Below, piece after piece: positions 29,461-37,083 of a stretch of DNA of 64,000 nt (its first letter is position 1; the number at the start of each line of letters is the position of its first letter). This stretch comes from an uncultured Eubacteriales bacterium (lineage in GTDB: Bacteria; Bacillota; Clostridia; Oscillospirales; Acutalibacteraceae): assembly GCA_949292775.1 (NCBI GenBank), contig CASFBL010000006.1, positions 1 to 64,000 of the forward strand. The letters are read 5' to 3'. A program made the position numbers and the translations under genes. Below the pieces are notes generated by a model, which saw only the letters and a program-made list of their open reading frames with translations, had not been told where the DNA came from and did no database searches.

Positions 29461-29588
29461 GGGAAGGTTTCGGCGTTTAGAAAATGTGCCGGCGGCACAT
29501 TTTCAGCCGGAAGCGCGAGGGCGGTACCGCACGCACAGCGTGGGGTGTCCCAAGCGGGCAGTCTGCAAGGCGAAGCCGACGCAGACGG
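29461..29588. other. Structured GC-rich cassette between tRNA-derived repeats
   Basis: About 128 bp, far GC-richer than the DNA on its left. It contains a perfect palindrome of 10-bp arms (AAAATGTGCC, 3-nt loop, GGCACATTTT) at about 29479-29502 and a GCGGTACCGC palindrome. All three plus-strand frames are open but Arg/Cys-rich and unlike real proteins, so I read it as non-coding. Confidence 0.55.
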
Positions 29589-29612
29589 TCAAGTCCTCTT
29601 ATCCGCACCAAA
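29589..29612 (+). repeat. Right 24-bp attachment repeat (tRNA-Leu 3' fragment)
   Basis: Exact copy of 16499-16522. Only this fragment of the tRNA is present; the bases just before it differ, so the T stem is not complete and no second tRNA is made. Confidence 0.8.
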
Positions 29613-29646
29613 AAACAGCTCACACTTTTGTGTGGGCTGTTTTTTA
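29612..29646 (+). terminator. Terminator beyond the right repeat, likely the native tRNA-Leu terminator
   Basis: An 11-bp stem (AACAGCTCACA with TGTGGGCTGTT, one G-T pair), 6-nt loop and T tract. It starts right at the repeat, at the distance expected of a tRNA terminator in the uninterrupted locus. Confidence 0.8.
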
Positions 29647-29701
29647 TCAAATTCGCCTCCAAAATTTTTGTTATTTTTTTCACAATTTTTCGCTTTTGCT
29701 A

Positions 29702-29750
29702 TTGCAAAATGGATTTTAATAGGTTATAATCAAAATATAACAAGTGTTAT
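29702..29750 (+). promoter_or_regulatory. tetR-operon promoter and operator
   Basis: TTGCAA (29702-29707), 17-bp spacer, TATAAT (29725-29730). The predicted start region carries a perfect dyad ATAACA-AG-TGTTAT (29737-29750), well placed for autorepression by the TetR protein encoded just downstream. Confidence 0.75.
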
Positions 29751-29765
29751 TTTATAGGAGCGAGT

Positions 29766-30356
29766 ATGTCAGCGAGAAAACGGATTTTTAAAGAGGATAT
29801 TCTTTCTGCGGGCATTCGGGTCATTCAGAAGCACGGCGCCGAGGCGCTCACCGTGCGCAACATTGCCGGGGAACTTGGCTGCTCGACACAGCCAATCTAT
29901 TCGGAATTTCGCAATTTAGACGCTTTAAAAGAAGCGCTGCTGCCCTATGCGAAAGAAAAATACCTGCGGTTTTCTTCTACAAATTACAAGGCGTTTGCGC
30001 TGGCGTTTTTGGAATTCGCCAAAACGCAAAAAGAACTGTTCAAATTTTTGTATTTGCGCAAGCGCGCGGACAGCCGGCAGATTTTGGAGGATGTCAACTA
30101 CGCTTCGACGGTCGAGCTTTTGTCAAGAAATTTGAAAATGACCGAGGCGCAGGCGAAAGATATGCACCGCTGGATGCAATACTATTGTTATACGCAAGGC
30201 GTTATGCTTGCGACCGACTACCGGGAACCGTCTTTACAGGAACTGGGCGAAGAGCTGACCGAGCTTTTCTGCATCATGCTTCGGCATTATAAAGCCGTCA
30301 AAAGTGAAGAAGAGCTTGCCTTTTGGCTGGACAAAGCCCGCAACCTAATCATATAA
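29766..30356 (+). CDS. TetR/AcrR-family transcriptional regulator
   Basis: A 196-residue one-component repressor. Residues 1-50 form the TetR DNA-binding domain (AGIRVIQKHGAEALTVRNIAGELGCSTQPIYSEFRNLDALKEAL). The C-terminal helical half is the ligand-binding and dimer part (YYCYTQGVMLATDYREPS). It is the first gene of an operon with two redox enzymes and has its own candidate operator at 29737-29750, so it probably senses the substrate of that pathway. The next gene starts 11 bp after its stop. Confidence 0.92.
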   Translation: MSARKRIFKEDILSAGIRVIQKHGAEALTVRNIAGELGCSTQPIYSEFRNLDALKEALLPYAKEKYLRFSSTNYKAFALAFLEFAKTQKELFKFLYLRKRADSRQILEDVNYASTVELLSRNLKMTEAQAKDMHRWMQYYCYTQGVMLATDYREPSLQELGEELTELFCIMLRHYKAVKSEEELAFWLDKARNLII

Positions 30357-30367
30357 GGAGGAACATT

Positions 30368-31924
30368 ATGAACAGAGAAGCAGCAAAATCCTATGATGTT
30401 GTCGTCATAGGCGCCGGCAACGGCGGACTGGCTGCGGCGATTCGCGTTTTGCAGGGCGGTTTTTCCTGCCTGCTTTTGGAAAAGCACAACCTGCCGGGCG
30501 GTTTTGCCACCAGCTTTAAAAGAGGCAGATTTGAATTTGAAGCAAGCCTCCACGAACTCAACGACTTTGGTTCACCGCAGGAGCCGGGCGACATCCGCAC
30601 GCTGTTCCGCGAGCTGGGTGTTGAGGACAAAATCGACTGGATTCGCATTCCCGAAGCCTATCACCTGATTACGACCGACAAAAAATATGACTGCGAAATG
30701 CCGTTCGGCATTGAAGCCTTTACAAACAAAATGGAGGAATACTGCCCGGGTTCGAGAAAATCCGTCACGGAATTTTTTGAGCTTTGCAACGAGGTGCGCG
30801 ACGCACAGACCTATTCCAACTCCGTCAACGGAAACACGGATTCTGCTTATATGAAAGAGCATTTCCCGAACTTCATCAAAGCGGGCAGCTATTCTGTAAA
30901 CGAAGTGCTTGACGCGCTGCACATGCCGAAAAAAGCACAGGACATTCTCAACGCCTACTGGTGCTATCTCGGCGTGGACTGCGACCGTATGAGCTTTTTG
31001 CATTATGGCTCCATGGTCATCCGCTATATTACGCGCGACGCTTGGATGCCGAAAATGCGTTCACACGAAATCAGCCTTGCGTTTGACGCACGCATCCGCG
31101 AGCTCGGCGGCGACATTTGGTATCAATCGGAAGCTGATGAAATCAAGACCGATGACCAGAACCGCATTACCGGCGTGGTGCTTTCTGACGGCACGCTCAT
31201 CAAAACAAACCATGTCATTGCCAACTGCTCGCCCCACACGGTATATGGCAAGATGATGGACAAAAAATCCGTTTCGGAAAAAATTGTCCGTGCCACCAAC
31301 GCGCGCACCTTTGCCGGACGCGGTTATACGCTTTTCCTGGGGCTTAATAAATCCGCAGAAGAGCTTGGCATAAAAAGCCACAACTATTTCATCTATGACA
31401 CTGCGGACTCGGTCAAACAGTATGATATGATGAAAAAGGTTGAGACCAACCATGTTCAGGCAACTGTCTGCCTCAACAACGCCTACCCCGGCTGCTCGCC
31501 GGAGGGCACTTGCATGATGTATTTCACCACCATGTTCATGTCGGACGACTGGGGCAATGTCTCGGAGACTGACTATTTCAAGGCAAAAGACCGCGTTGCT
31601 GACGACATGATTCGCGTTTTCGAGCGGGAGACCGGCTGCAAGATCCGCGACGCCATTGAAGAAATCAGCGTTGCCTCCCCCACCACCTATGCCCGTTACT
31701 GCGGCCACCCGCAGGGTGTAATTTACGGCTATGAGACCGCCGAGTGGGACAGCCTGATGCCCAGAATGATGATGATGAAAGAGGACGCCGCGTTGTTCCC
31801 GGGGCTTCGCTTTGCCGGCGGCTACGCCATGCGTTCCAGCGGATATTCCAGCGCCTATGTTTCGGGCGACCTGTCCGGCAGACAGACTGTCGGTGATTTG
31901 AAAAAGGAGGCTGCGGTAAAATGA
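30368..31924 (+). CDS. FAD-dependent oxidoreductase, phytoene desaturase/CrtISO-like fold
   Basis: A 518-residue flavoprotein. The N-terminal dinucleotide-binding motif is YDVVVIGAGNGGLAAAIRVLQGG, followed by LLLEKHNLPGGFATSFKRGRFEFEASLHEL, typical of the phytoene desaturase/retinol saturase group. The C-terminal flavin motif GLRFAGGYAMRSSGYSSAYVSG closes the FAD site. Relatives reduce or isomerise C=C bonds. Start at 30368 is chosen for ATAAGGAGG; the longer frame overlaps tetR. The stop overlaps the next start (ATGA), so the flavoreductase downstream is probably its electron-delivering partner. Substrate unknown. Confidence 0.85.
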   Translation: MNREAAKSYDVVVIGAGNGGLAAAIRVLQGGFSCLLLEKHNLPGGFATSFKRGRFEFEASLHELNDFGSPQEPGDIRTLFRELGVEDKIDWIRIPEAYHLITTDKKYDCEMPFGIEAFTNKMEEYCPGSRKSVTEFFELCNEVRDAQTYSNSVNGNTDSAYMKEHFPNFIKAGSYSVNEVLDALHMPKKAQDILNAYWCYLGVDCDRMSFLHYGSMVIRYITRDAWMPKMRSHEISLAFDARIRELGGDIWYQSEADEIKTDDQNRITGVVLSDGTLIKTNHVIANCSPHTVYGKMMDKKSVSEKIVRATNARTFAGRGYTLFLGLNKSAEELGIKSHNYFIYDTADSVKQYDMMKKVETNHVQATVCLNNAYPGCSPEGTCMMYFTTMFMSDDWGNVSETDYFKAKDRVADDMIRVFERETGCKIRDAIEEISVASPTTYARYCGHPQGVIYGYETAEWDSLMPRMMMMKEDAALFPGLRFAGGYAMRSSGYSSAYVSGDLSGRQTVGDLKKEAAVK

Positions 31925-33081
31925 ACTTCAAAAAACAGATTTTCGGCTTCATGGATATGCTCCGCTTTAAGAAATTAGTGCCGAACCGCCGCGAGGCTCT
32001 TGCAAACGGCGACGCCACCCCCCTGCCCACCTCTTACCGCACCAACGAGCTTGCAGAGCGCCTGCACCCCGGTTATATGCAGGTTGAGCTTACTGAAGTG
32101 CGTGCGCTGACGCCGAACATGCACGCCCTCACTTTCCGCCGCACAGACAGCGACGCTTTTCCGTTTTTCCGTGCGGGGCAATATGTTTCTCTGCAAACCA
32201 AGGTTGGCGACAGCCTTGTGAGCCGCCCCTACTCGATTGCTTCAAGCCCCAGAGAAGCGCTCCAAAACACGCTGACGCTCGGCATTGAAAACGCCGGCTT
32301 CTTCTCCGGGTTTTTAAGCGGGGATGTAAAACCCGGCGACACCTTTGTGATGACCGAGCCGAGCGGTGAATTCCACTATGAGACCCTGCGCGATAAAAAG
32401 CAAATCGTCTGCATTGCGGGCGGCAGCGGCATTACACCGTTCCTCTCGATGGCGAAAAGCAAGTTCGAGGGCGATGAAGACTATGACATGACCCTGTTTT
32501 ACGGGGTTCGTGACCGCGCGCACATCGCTTTTTCGGAAGAATTGAATGCTCTCGCAGAAAAAGGGCTTAAAATTTTCTATGTGCTCAGTGAGGAAGAAGC
32601 GGAAGGCTATGAACACGGTTTTGTCTCCGCCGCGCTTTTGGAAAAATATGTGGATGTGCATAATGTCACATTCTTCCTCTGCGGTCCGCAGGCGATGTAT
32701 AAATTCGTACTCGGCGAGCTGGCAAAATACAATCTGCCGGTCAAGGCTGTTCGCAAGGACGCAACCTGCTGCGGCGACCTTGCCATTGACGACCCCAAGA
32801 CCTATACGCTGACCGTGCATATCCGCGACGAAGTGTTCACTGTTCCTGCAAAGGAAAACGAGACGCTGCTCGTCGCCATGGAACGCGCGGGCATCAACGC
32901 TCCCAACAAGTGCCGAGCAGGCGGCTGCGGCTATTGCCACAGCAAGTGGTTAAACGGCGAATTCAAGATTGCCGACGGGCGCGACGGGCGCCGCGAAGCT
33001 GACCGCAAATTCGGCTTCATCCACCCGTGTGTGACCTATCCGTTAAGCGATTTGGAAATAGATGTTCCCCCTGCTTATTAA
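31921..33081 (+). CDS. Flavoreductase with C-terminal 2Fe-2S ferredoxin domain
   Basis: A 386-residue electron-transfer protein. An FAD-binding beta barrel (AGQYVSLQ...SRPYSIASSP) is followed by an NAD(P)-binding domain (VCIAGGSGITPFLSMAKS and FFLCGPQAMY), then a plant-type [2Fe-2S] domain with CRAGGCGYCHSKW and a distal HPC cysteine. This is the arrangement of phthalate or benzoate dioxygenase reductase-like proteins. It would pass electrons from NAD(P)H to the FAD enzyme encoded just upstream (4-bp overlap). The N-terminal ~50 residues (FGFMDMLRFKKLVPNRREAL) are extra. Confidence 0.88.
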   Translation: MNFKKQIFGFMDMLRFKKLVPNRREALANGDATPLPTSYRTNELAERLHPGYMQVELTEVRALTPNMHALTFRRTDSDAFPFFRAGQYVSLQTKVGDSLVSRPYSIASSPREALQNTLTLGIENAGFFSGFLSGDVKPGDTFVMTEPSGEFHYETLRDKKQIVCIAGGSGITPFLSMAKSKFEGDEDYDMTLFYGVRDRAHIAFSEELNALAEKGLKIFYVLSEEEAEGYEHGFVSAALLEKYVDVHNVTFFLCGPQAMYKFVLGELAKYNLPVKAVRKDATCCGDLAIDDPKTYTLTVHIRDEVFTVPAKENETLLVAMERAGINAPNKCRAGGCGYCHSKWLNGEFKIADGRDGRREADRKFGFIHPCVTYPLSDLEIDVPPAY

Positions 33082-33103
33082 GCTTATGCTTCCACAATAG
33101 GAT

Positions 33104-33143
33104 ACGGCTGTTTTTCCGATTTGGGAAAACAGCCGTCTTTTTT
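33104..33143 (+). terminator. Terminator of the tetR-flavoenzyme operon
   Basis: ACGGCTGTTTTTCC pairs with GGAAAACAGCCGT around a short loop, followed by a long T tract. Confidence 0.9.
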
Positions 33144-33174
33144 TGGGAGAACATTCTCATCTTTCGTGTTTACA

Positions 33175-33203
33175 TTGACAACGCGCAGCGGATAGTATAC
33201 GAT
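33175..33203 (+). promoter_or_regulatory. Promoter of the GH28/URO-D-like operon
   Basis: Perfect TTGACA (33175-33180), 17-bp spacer, TACGAT (33198-33203). The same unusual -10, TACGAT, is seen in front of the GH16 gene at 59901-59906. Confidence 0.6.
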
Positions 33204-33254
33204 ACGCTTAGAACTTGGTCGTGTGCTGTTTGAAAAATCAGCAGTTTGGAAGTG

Positions 33255-34898
33255 ATGCTTTTGAAACACACTTTAAAATATTTGGGACTTTCTGTTGCCG
33301 GAAAACTCACTGTGTTTGCAGACGAAGTGGCTGCCTTTTCAGGGATTGCGCGGCGGAAACTTCGTCATGCAGATAAAAGCGGCACACCGTTTGAAGGAAA
33401 ATACCATTTAGACGAAAACGGCTGGTTTATTGCCGACATTCCGAAAGAGAAATATCTGTATGTCCCCGCGCAAAAAGAAAACGAACAGATTTTTGACATT
33501 CGCAGCTATGGCGCAGACGCGAAATCGGATTTTAAAACCAACCGCACGGCAATCAACCGTGCCATTGCAGACGCTTCAAAGGTCGGCGGCGTAGTGTTGG
33601 TGACCGGCGGCGAATATACTTGCGCCAACATTTGCCTTTTAAGCAATGTTACCTTGCGCATTACAAAAGGCAGTGCGCTTTGCAACATCTCTTATGCTTG
33701 TGACAAGCAGGAAAACAGGGAATTTCACAGCCTTCCCGAAAACAACACGATTTCGCGCAACGCGCTTATATATGCAGAAAACGCAGAAAACATTACAATT
33801 GAAGGGCCTGGACAGCTCAAAGGAAACGGGGCGACCTATTGCCTGCCGCAGGCAGACAGCTCTCGGTTTCATCCGCTCAGCACCTTTCACCTCAAGACCT
33901 TTATCGCCGAACACCGCAAGCGCATTATGATGGGGCGCGAGCATGAAATGACGCGCGACTTTATTTTGGCAGTCAACTACTGCAAAAATGTGACGGTGCG
34001 CAATTTGGAAATTTACGAGGCCGGCTCGTGGACCTGCCGCATGGAGGGCAACGAAAACCTGCTGTTTGAGCGCGTGGTCATTAACAACAATATCCGCGTT
34101 GCAAATTCAGACGGCATTGACATTATGGGCGGCAGGAACACCGTTATCCGCAACTGCTTCATTGCGACCGGCGACGATGCCGTTTGTCTGAAAACCGACC
34201 CCGGGAATCTGCCGATACAGCAAGTATTGGTGGAAAACTGTGAACTGATGTCGCTTGCCAACTGCTTTAAAATCGGCACGGCTACCTGCAACGATATTTC
34301 CGATGTCACGGTGCAGGATTGCAGCTTTTTTATGCCCGGCATAGCGGGCGGTTACGCAGGCATTGCACTGGAAGCAACCGACGGCGGGAAAGTCAGCAAT
34401 ATTACCGTGCGCTGCATTCAAATGGAGCACATCACCGCCCCGTTTTTGCTGTGGCTCGGCTACCGGAAAAGCGGCTCACAGCTTGAAAACATCACGCTTT
34501 CCGACATTACCGCCACGGATTGCGACCTGCCGGCATCGATTACCGGGTTTCACACCCGCAAAGAAACGGGACTTGTAAAAAATGTTACCTTAAAGAACAT
34601 AAATGCGACTTACCGCAAAGCGAGCGAAAAGCTGCATATTTTCTTAAAGCGGTATGCTTACGAAGGCAAAGAAAATTTGGGCGGATACCCGGAAAGCACG
34701 CGGGTTTCTCACCTATACATACGCAGCCATGAGGGCAGCGCCTATTACGATTTGCCTGTATATGGGCTGTTTGTCCGCAATGCGCAGGATGTGTCCGTTC
34801 AAAACTTTCAGGTGCAGCCGCGGCCGTGCAACCGGCGGCCTTTGACCAACCTGCGCGAAAGCGAGCTATATAACATTCAAAACAGCAAATGGGAATAA
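33255..34898 (+). CDS. Glycoside hydrolase family 28 (polygalacturonase-like)
   Basis: A 547-residue right-handed beta-helix protein. An N-terminal ~80-residue segment precedes the pectate-lyase-like start FDIRSYGADAKSDFKTNRTAINRAI. The catalytic region has NSDGIDIMGGRNTVIRNC and GDDAVCLKT, carrying the three aspartates of GH28 (NxD and DD). The usual GHG histidine motif is replaced by ANCFKIGT, and no clear RxK follows. No signal peptide: it probably cleaves galacturonic-acid oligomers inside the cell. ATG 33255 is chosen over a TTG at 33246. It is co-transcribed with the URO-D-like gene 51 bp downstream. Confidence 0.85.
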   Translation: MLLKHTLKYLGLSVAGKLTVFADEVAAFSGIARRKLRHADKSGTPFEGKYHLDENGWFIADIPKEKYLYVPAQKENEQIFDIRSYGADAKSDFKTNRTAINRAIADASKVGGVVLVTGGEYTCANICLLSNVTLRITKGSALCNISYACDKQENREFHSLPENNTISRNALIYAENAENITIEGPGQLKGNGATYCLPQADSSRFHPLSTFHLKTFIAEHRKRIMMGREHEMTRDFILAVNYCKNVTVRNLEIYEAGSWTCRMEGNENLLFERVVINNNIRVANSDGIDIMGGRNTVIRNCFIATGDDAVCLKTDPGNLPIQQVLVENCELMSLANCFKIGTATCNDISDVTVQDCSFFMPGIAGGYAGIALEATDGGKVSNITVRCIQMEHITAPFLLWLGYRKSGSQLENITLSDITATDCDLPASITGFHTRKETGLVKNVTLKNINATYRKASEKLHIFLKRYAYEGKENLGGYPESTRVSHLYIRSHEGSAYYDLPVYGLFVRNAQDVSVQNFQVQPRPCNRRPLTNLRESELYNIQNSKWE

Positions 34899-34949
34899 GA
34901 GGCGCGTGTACAAACACAGCGTTTCATAAATCAATCAGGAGGTCTCTTT

Positions 34950-36206
34950 ATGCGCATTCTTGGCAGTTTTGTCTGTACCCCCAAAGAAAAGCACCGGCTT
35001 CGTGAGCTTGCAAAAAGACACGCAGAGCTTGCAAACTCACCGAAAAATTTGGAGCGCGTAGCACTTTGGAAACGCCACAACAGCTTTTGCGGTGAGCGCC
35101 CGGTCATTCACATTGAGGTCGGCACCTTTCGAAAAGAGATTATTGACCCAATGATGACCTGCAGTTCCCCTTTCGCGCGCATGGTAGAATACAATTTATT
35201 GCAGGATTTTGTAAATCTGGACTTGTTTGATGACGACAAAGTCATACCGCCTTATTATCAGTTACCGTATGTGACGGAATTCAGGCTGTTTGACATTCCT
35301 GTCAAGGAATCGGTGATTACCGACGAAAACGGTACAGAGCAGGGACACCAGTTTAATCAGCCGATTCAAGATCTGCACGAGGATTTTGACAAAATCATGC
35401 AGCCGAGCAAGATTGTCATACATAAAAATATAACCATGCTTTACAAAAAGGCGCTGGAAGATATTTTCGGCGATATTCTGCCGGTTCAGCTGGTTTGCAA
35501 CAGTCTGTATGCTGTTCCCACACAGCATGTGGTGCACTTTATGGGCATGGAAAACATGCTGTTTGCGATGTATGACTATCCGGATGAATTCCAGAAAATG
35601 ATGGACCGCATTGCGGAAGAATATATCCGTTATTTTAAATATTTAGAAGACAACAACTGTTTGCTGCAAAACCATGGATTTGAAAATCTGGCGCAGGGGT
35701 CTTTGTGCTTTTGGAATGAGCCGGAAAAGACTGGAAAGATTTGCACCACAGACATTTGGGGATTCATGGACTCTCAGGAAACGGTCGGCATCTCACCGGA
35801 GATGTTTGAAACCTTTATTTTTCCCTGCTATGCAAAAATTGCCGCGCTGTTCGGCAGGCTCTCTTACGGCTGTTGCGAGCCGGTCAGCGCGGTTTGGGAT
35901 TGTGTGCGCCGCTTGGACAATCTGAAAAAAGTTTCTATTTCGCCTTGGTGCGATGAGGATTTCATGGCAGAGCAGCTGCGTGGCAAAGACATTATCTATC
36001 ACCGCAAACCCAGCCCCAATTTTCTCGGTGTTGGGGAAGCTCTGGACGAGGACGGGTTCCGCGCACACATTGAAAAGACACTGAAAACAGCGCAGGGCTG
36101 TCATTTAGAAATTACCCAGCGCGATGTCTACACGGTGAACCATGATTTGAAAAAAGTACAGCGCTATGTGGAAATCATCCGGGAAAGCATACAAAACTGC
36201 TGGTAA
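34950..36206 (+). CDS. Uroporphyrinogen decarboxylase-family (URO-D-like) protein
   Basis: A 418-residue protein with a URO-D/methyltransferase-type barrel: FARMVEYNLLQDFVNLDLFDDDKVIPPYYQLPYVTEFRL near the middle and YGCCEPVSAVWDCVRRLDNLKKVSISPWCDEDFM near the end. The late YGCCEP.S and SPWCD cysteines resemble the substrate or zinc-binding positions of corrinoid methyltransferases rather than heme enzymes. Such proteins recur in clostridial sugar loci, where their function is unknown. The ribosome site is TCAGGAGG. No other tetrapyrrole gene lies near, so a role in heme synthesis is unlikely. Confidence 0.75.
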   Translation: MRILGSFVCTPKEKHRLRELAKRHAELANSPKNLERVALWKRHNSFCGERPVIHIEVGTFRKEIIDPMMTCSSPFARMVEYNLLQDFVNLDLFDDDKVIPPYYQLPYVTEFRLFDIPVKESVITDENGTEQGHQFNQPIQDLHEDFDKIMQPSKIVIHKNITMLYKKALEDIFGDILPVQLVCNSLYAVPTQHVVHFMGMENMLFAMYDYPDEFQKMMDRIAEEYIRYFKYLEDNNCLLQNHGFENLAQGSLCFWNEPEKTGKICTTDIWGFMDSQETVGISPEMFETFIFPCYAKIAALFGRLSYGCCEPVSAVWDCVRRLDNLKKVSISPWCDEDFMAEQLRGKDIIYHRKPSPNFLGVGEALDEDGFRAHIEKTLKTAQGCHLEITQRDVYTVNHDLKKVQRYVEIIRESIQNCW

Positions 36207-36230
36207 CCAGCTTTCTGAATTTAAAACTTA

Positions 36231-36267
36231 AAGGCTGCTTCTCAGAAAATCTGAAAAGCAGCCTTTT
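36231..36267. terminator. Terminator between URO-D-like and AraC-type genes
   Basis: AAGGCTGCTT...TCAG pairs with CTGA...AAGCAGCCTT, followed by TT-rich sequence; usable by both convergent genes. Confidence 0.8.
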
Positions 36268-36302
36268 GCTATATGTAAAACAGCTGATATGCTTTTATAT
36301 TT

Positions 36303-36971
36303 TTATGTTTTTCCAGACCGCTCTTGCTTTTTTTGGCGGAAGGTCTTGCCGTAATATTTCATCAAAAGCCGTTCGGTCTGGCGGGTGCAAAGTCCGATTT
36401 TTTCGGAAAGGCTTTTAAGCGTCAAATCCGGTTCATATAAAAACGAATTTTCAATGAGTAAAAACCGTTTATCATTCAAGGTTTCTGCTTCGGCGCGTTC
36501 AGAAAAATCCGGCGGCAAAAAACAGCGCGTGATTTGCGTGAGCAGCTGCATAAGGCCTCCTGCAACCGCACTTTTGTAATCCGGCTTTTTCTCCCGGTAT
36601 TCGCGCAGAATCGTTTGGGCTATTGCCGCGTCAAACGCCTCCGAAAACCAAAAACCGGTATCCAGAAAAAGTGAGGCAAAGGTATTTTCAGGCGTTTCAT
36701 CGCCCTTTTGCAAATAGATAAAAACATCTGTGACCGGGTCATTCAAATCAGTTGTTTGGGCATGGCACACCTGCGGGCCGGTTATGAAGAAATCACCGGA
36801 TTTTAAGTTATAAACGCCCGTGTCGGTCTCCAAAGTCCCCTTGCCGCCCGTGATAAAATGCAGCTCATAACTGTTTTTAGAGTGGGAATGCCGCGAAATA
36901 TTATAAAGCAGCGCACCGCCGCCAACATCTGCAACCGTAAATCGTATTTGATTCCATACAAATTCAATCAT
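36303..36971 (-). CDS. AraC-type regulator with cupin domain and a single HTH
   Basis: A 222-residue regulator. The N-terminal cupin (SHSKNSYELHFITGGKGTLETDTGVYNLKSGDFFITGPQVCHAQ) is the sugar-sensing half of AraC proteins. The C-terminal part has one helix-turn-helix (LTLKSLSEKIGLCTRQTERLLMKYYGKTFRQKK) and then stops, although AraC domains normally carry a second HTH of about 40 more residues. An A7 run lies just before the end, but shifting the frame does not give an obvious second HTH. ATG at 36971 is chosen over an upstream start. It is divergent from the GH95-like gene, its probable target. Confidence 0.8.
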   Translation of the reverse strand: MIEFVWNQIRFTVADVGGGALLYNISRHSHSKNSYELHFITGGKGTLETDTGVYNLKSGDFFITGPQVCHAQTTDLNDPVTDVFIYLQKGDETPENTFASLFLDTGFWFSEAFDAAIAQTILREYREKKPDYKSAVAGGLMQLLTQITRCFLPPDFSERAEAETLNDKRFLLIENSFLYEPDLTLKSLSEKIGLCTRQTERLLMKYYGKTFRQKKQERSGKT

Positions 36972-37001
36972 AGCACCACCGCAAAGAGCATAGCACAAAA
37001 C

Positions 37002-37056
37002 GCGACATCTCGTCAAGAAGAATGTCGCTTTTTTAAAAGACGAAATATGCTACAAT
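37002..37056 (+). promoter_or_regulatory. Divergent regulatory region, hairpin and -10 of the GH95-like gene
   Basis: TACAAT at 37051-37056 lies 27 bp before the GH95-like ATG, with a poor -35. Upstream, GCGACAT (37002-37008) and ATGTCGC (37022-37028) form a 7-bp dyad followed by TTTTTT, which could be an operator for the divergent AraC-type protein or a small terminator. Confidence 0.4.
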
Positions 37057-37083
37057 AAAATCATCTTATGAAAGGGTGGTTTC

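Noticed and set aside
29453-29757. Three overlapping Arg/Cys-rich frames at the right border of the element
   Set aside because: All three frames are open by composition alone; the region is palindromic and tRNA-derived, so I treat it as non-coding.
34950-36206. Heme-biosynthetic hemE
   Set aside because: The fold is URO-D-like, but the gene sits in a carbohydrate operon, with cysteine motifs typical of methyltransferase relatives and no other heme gene.
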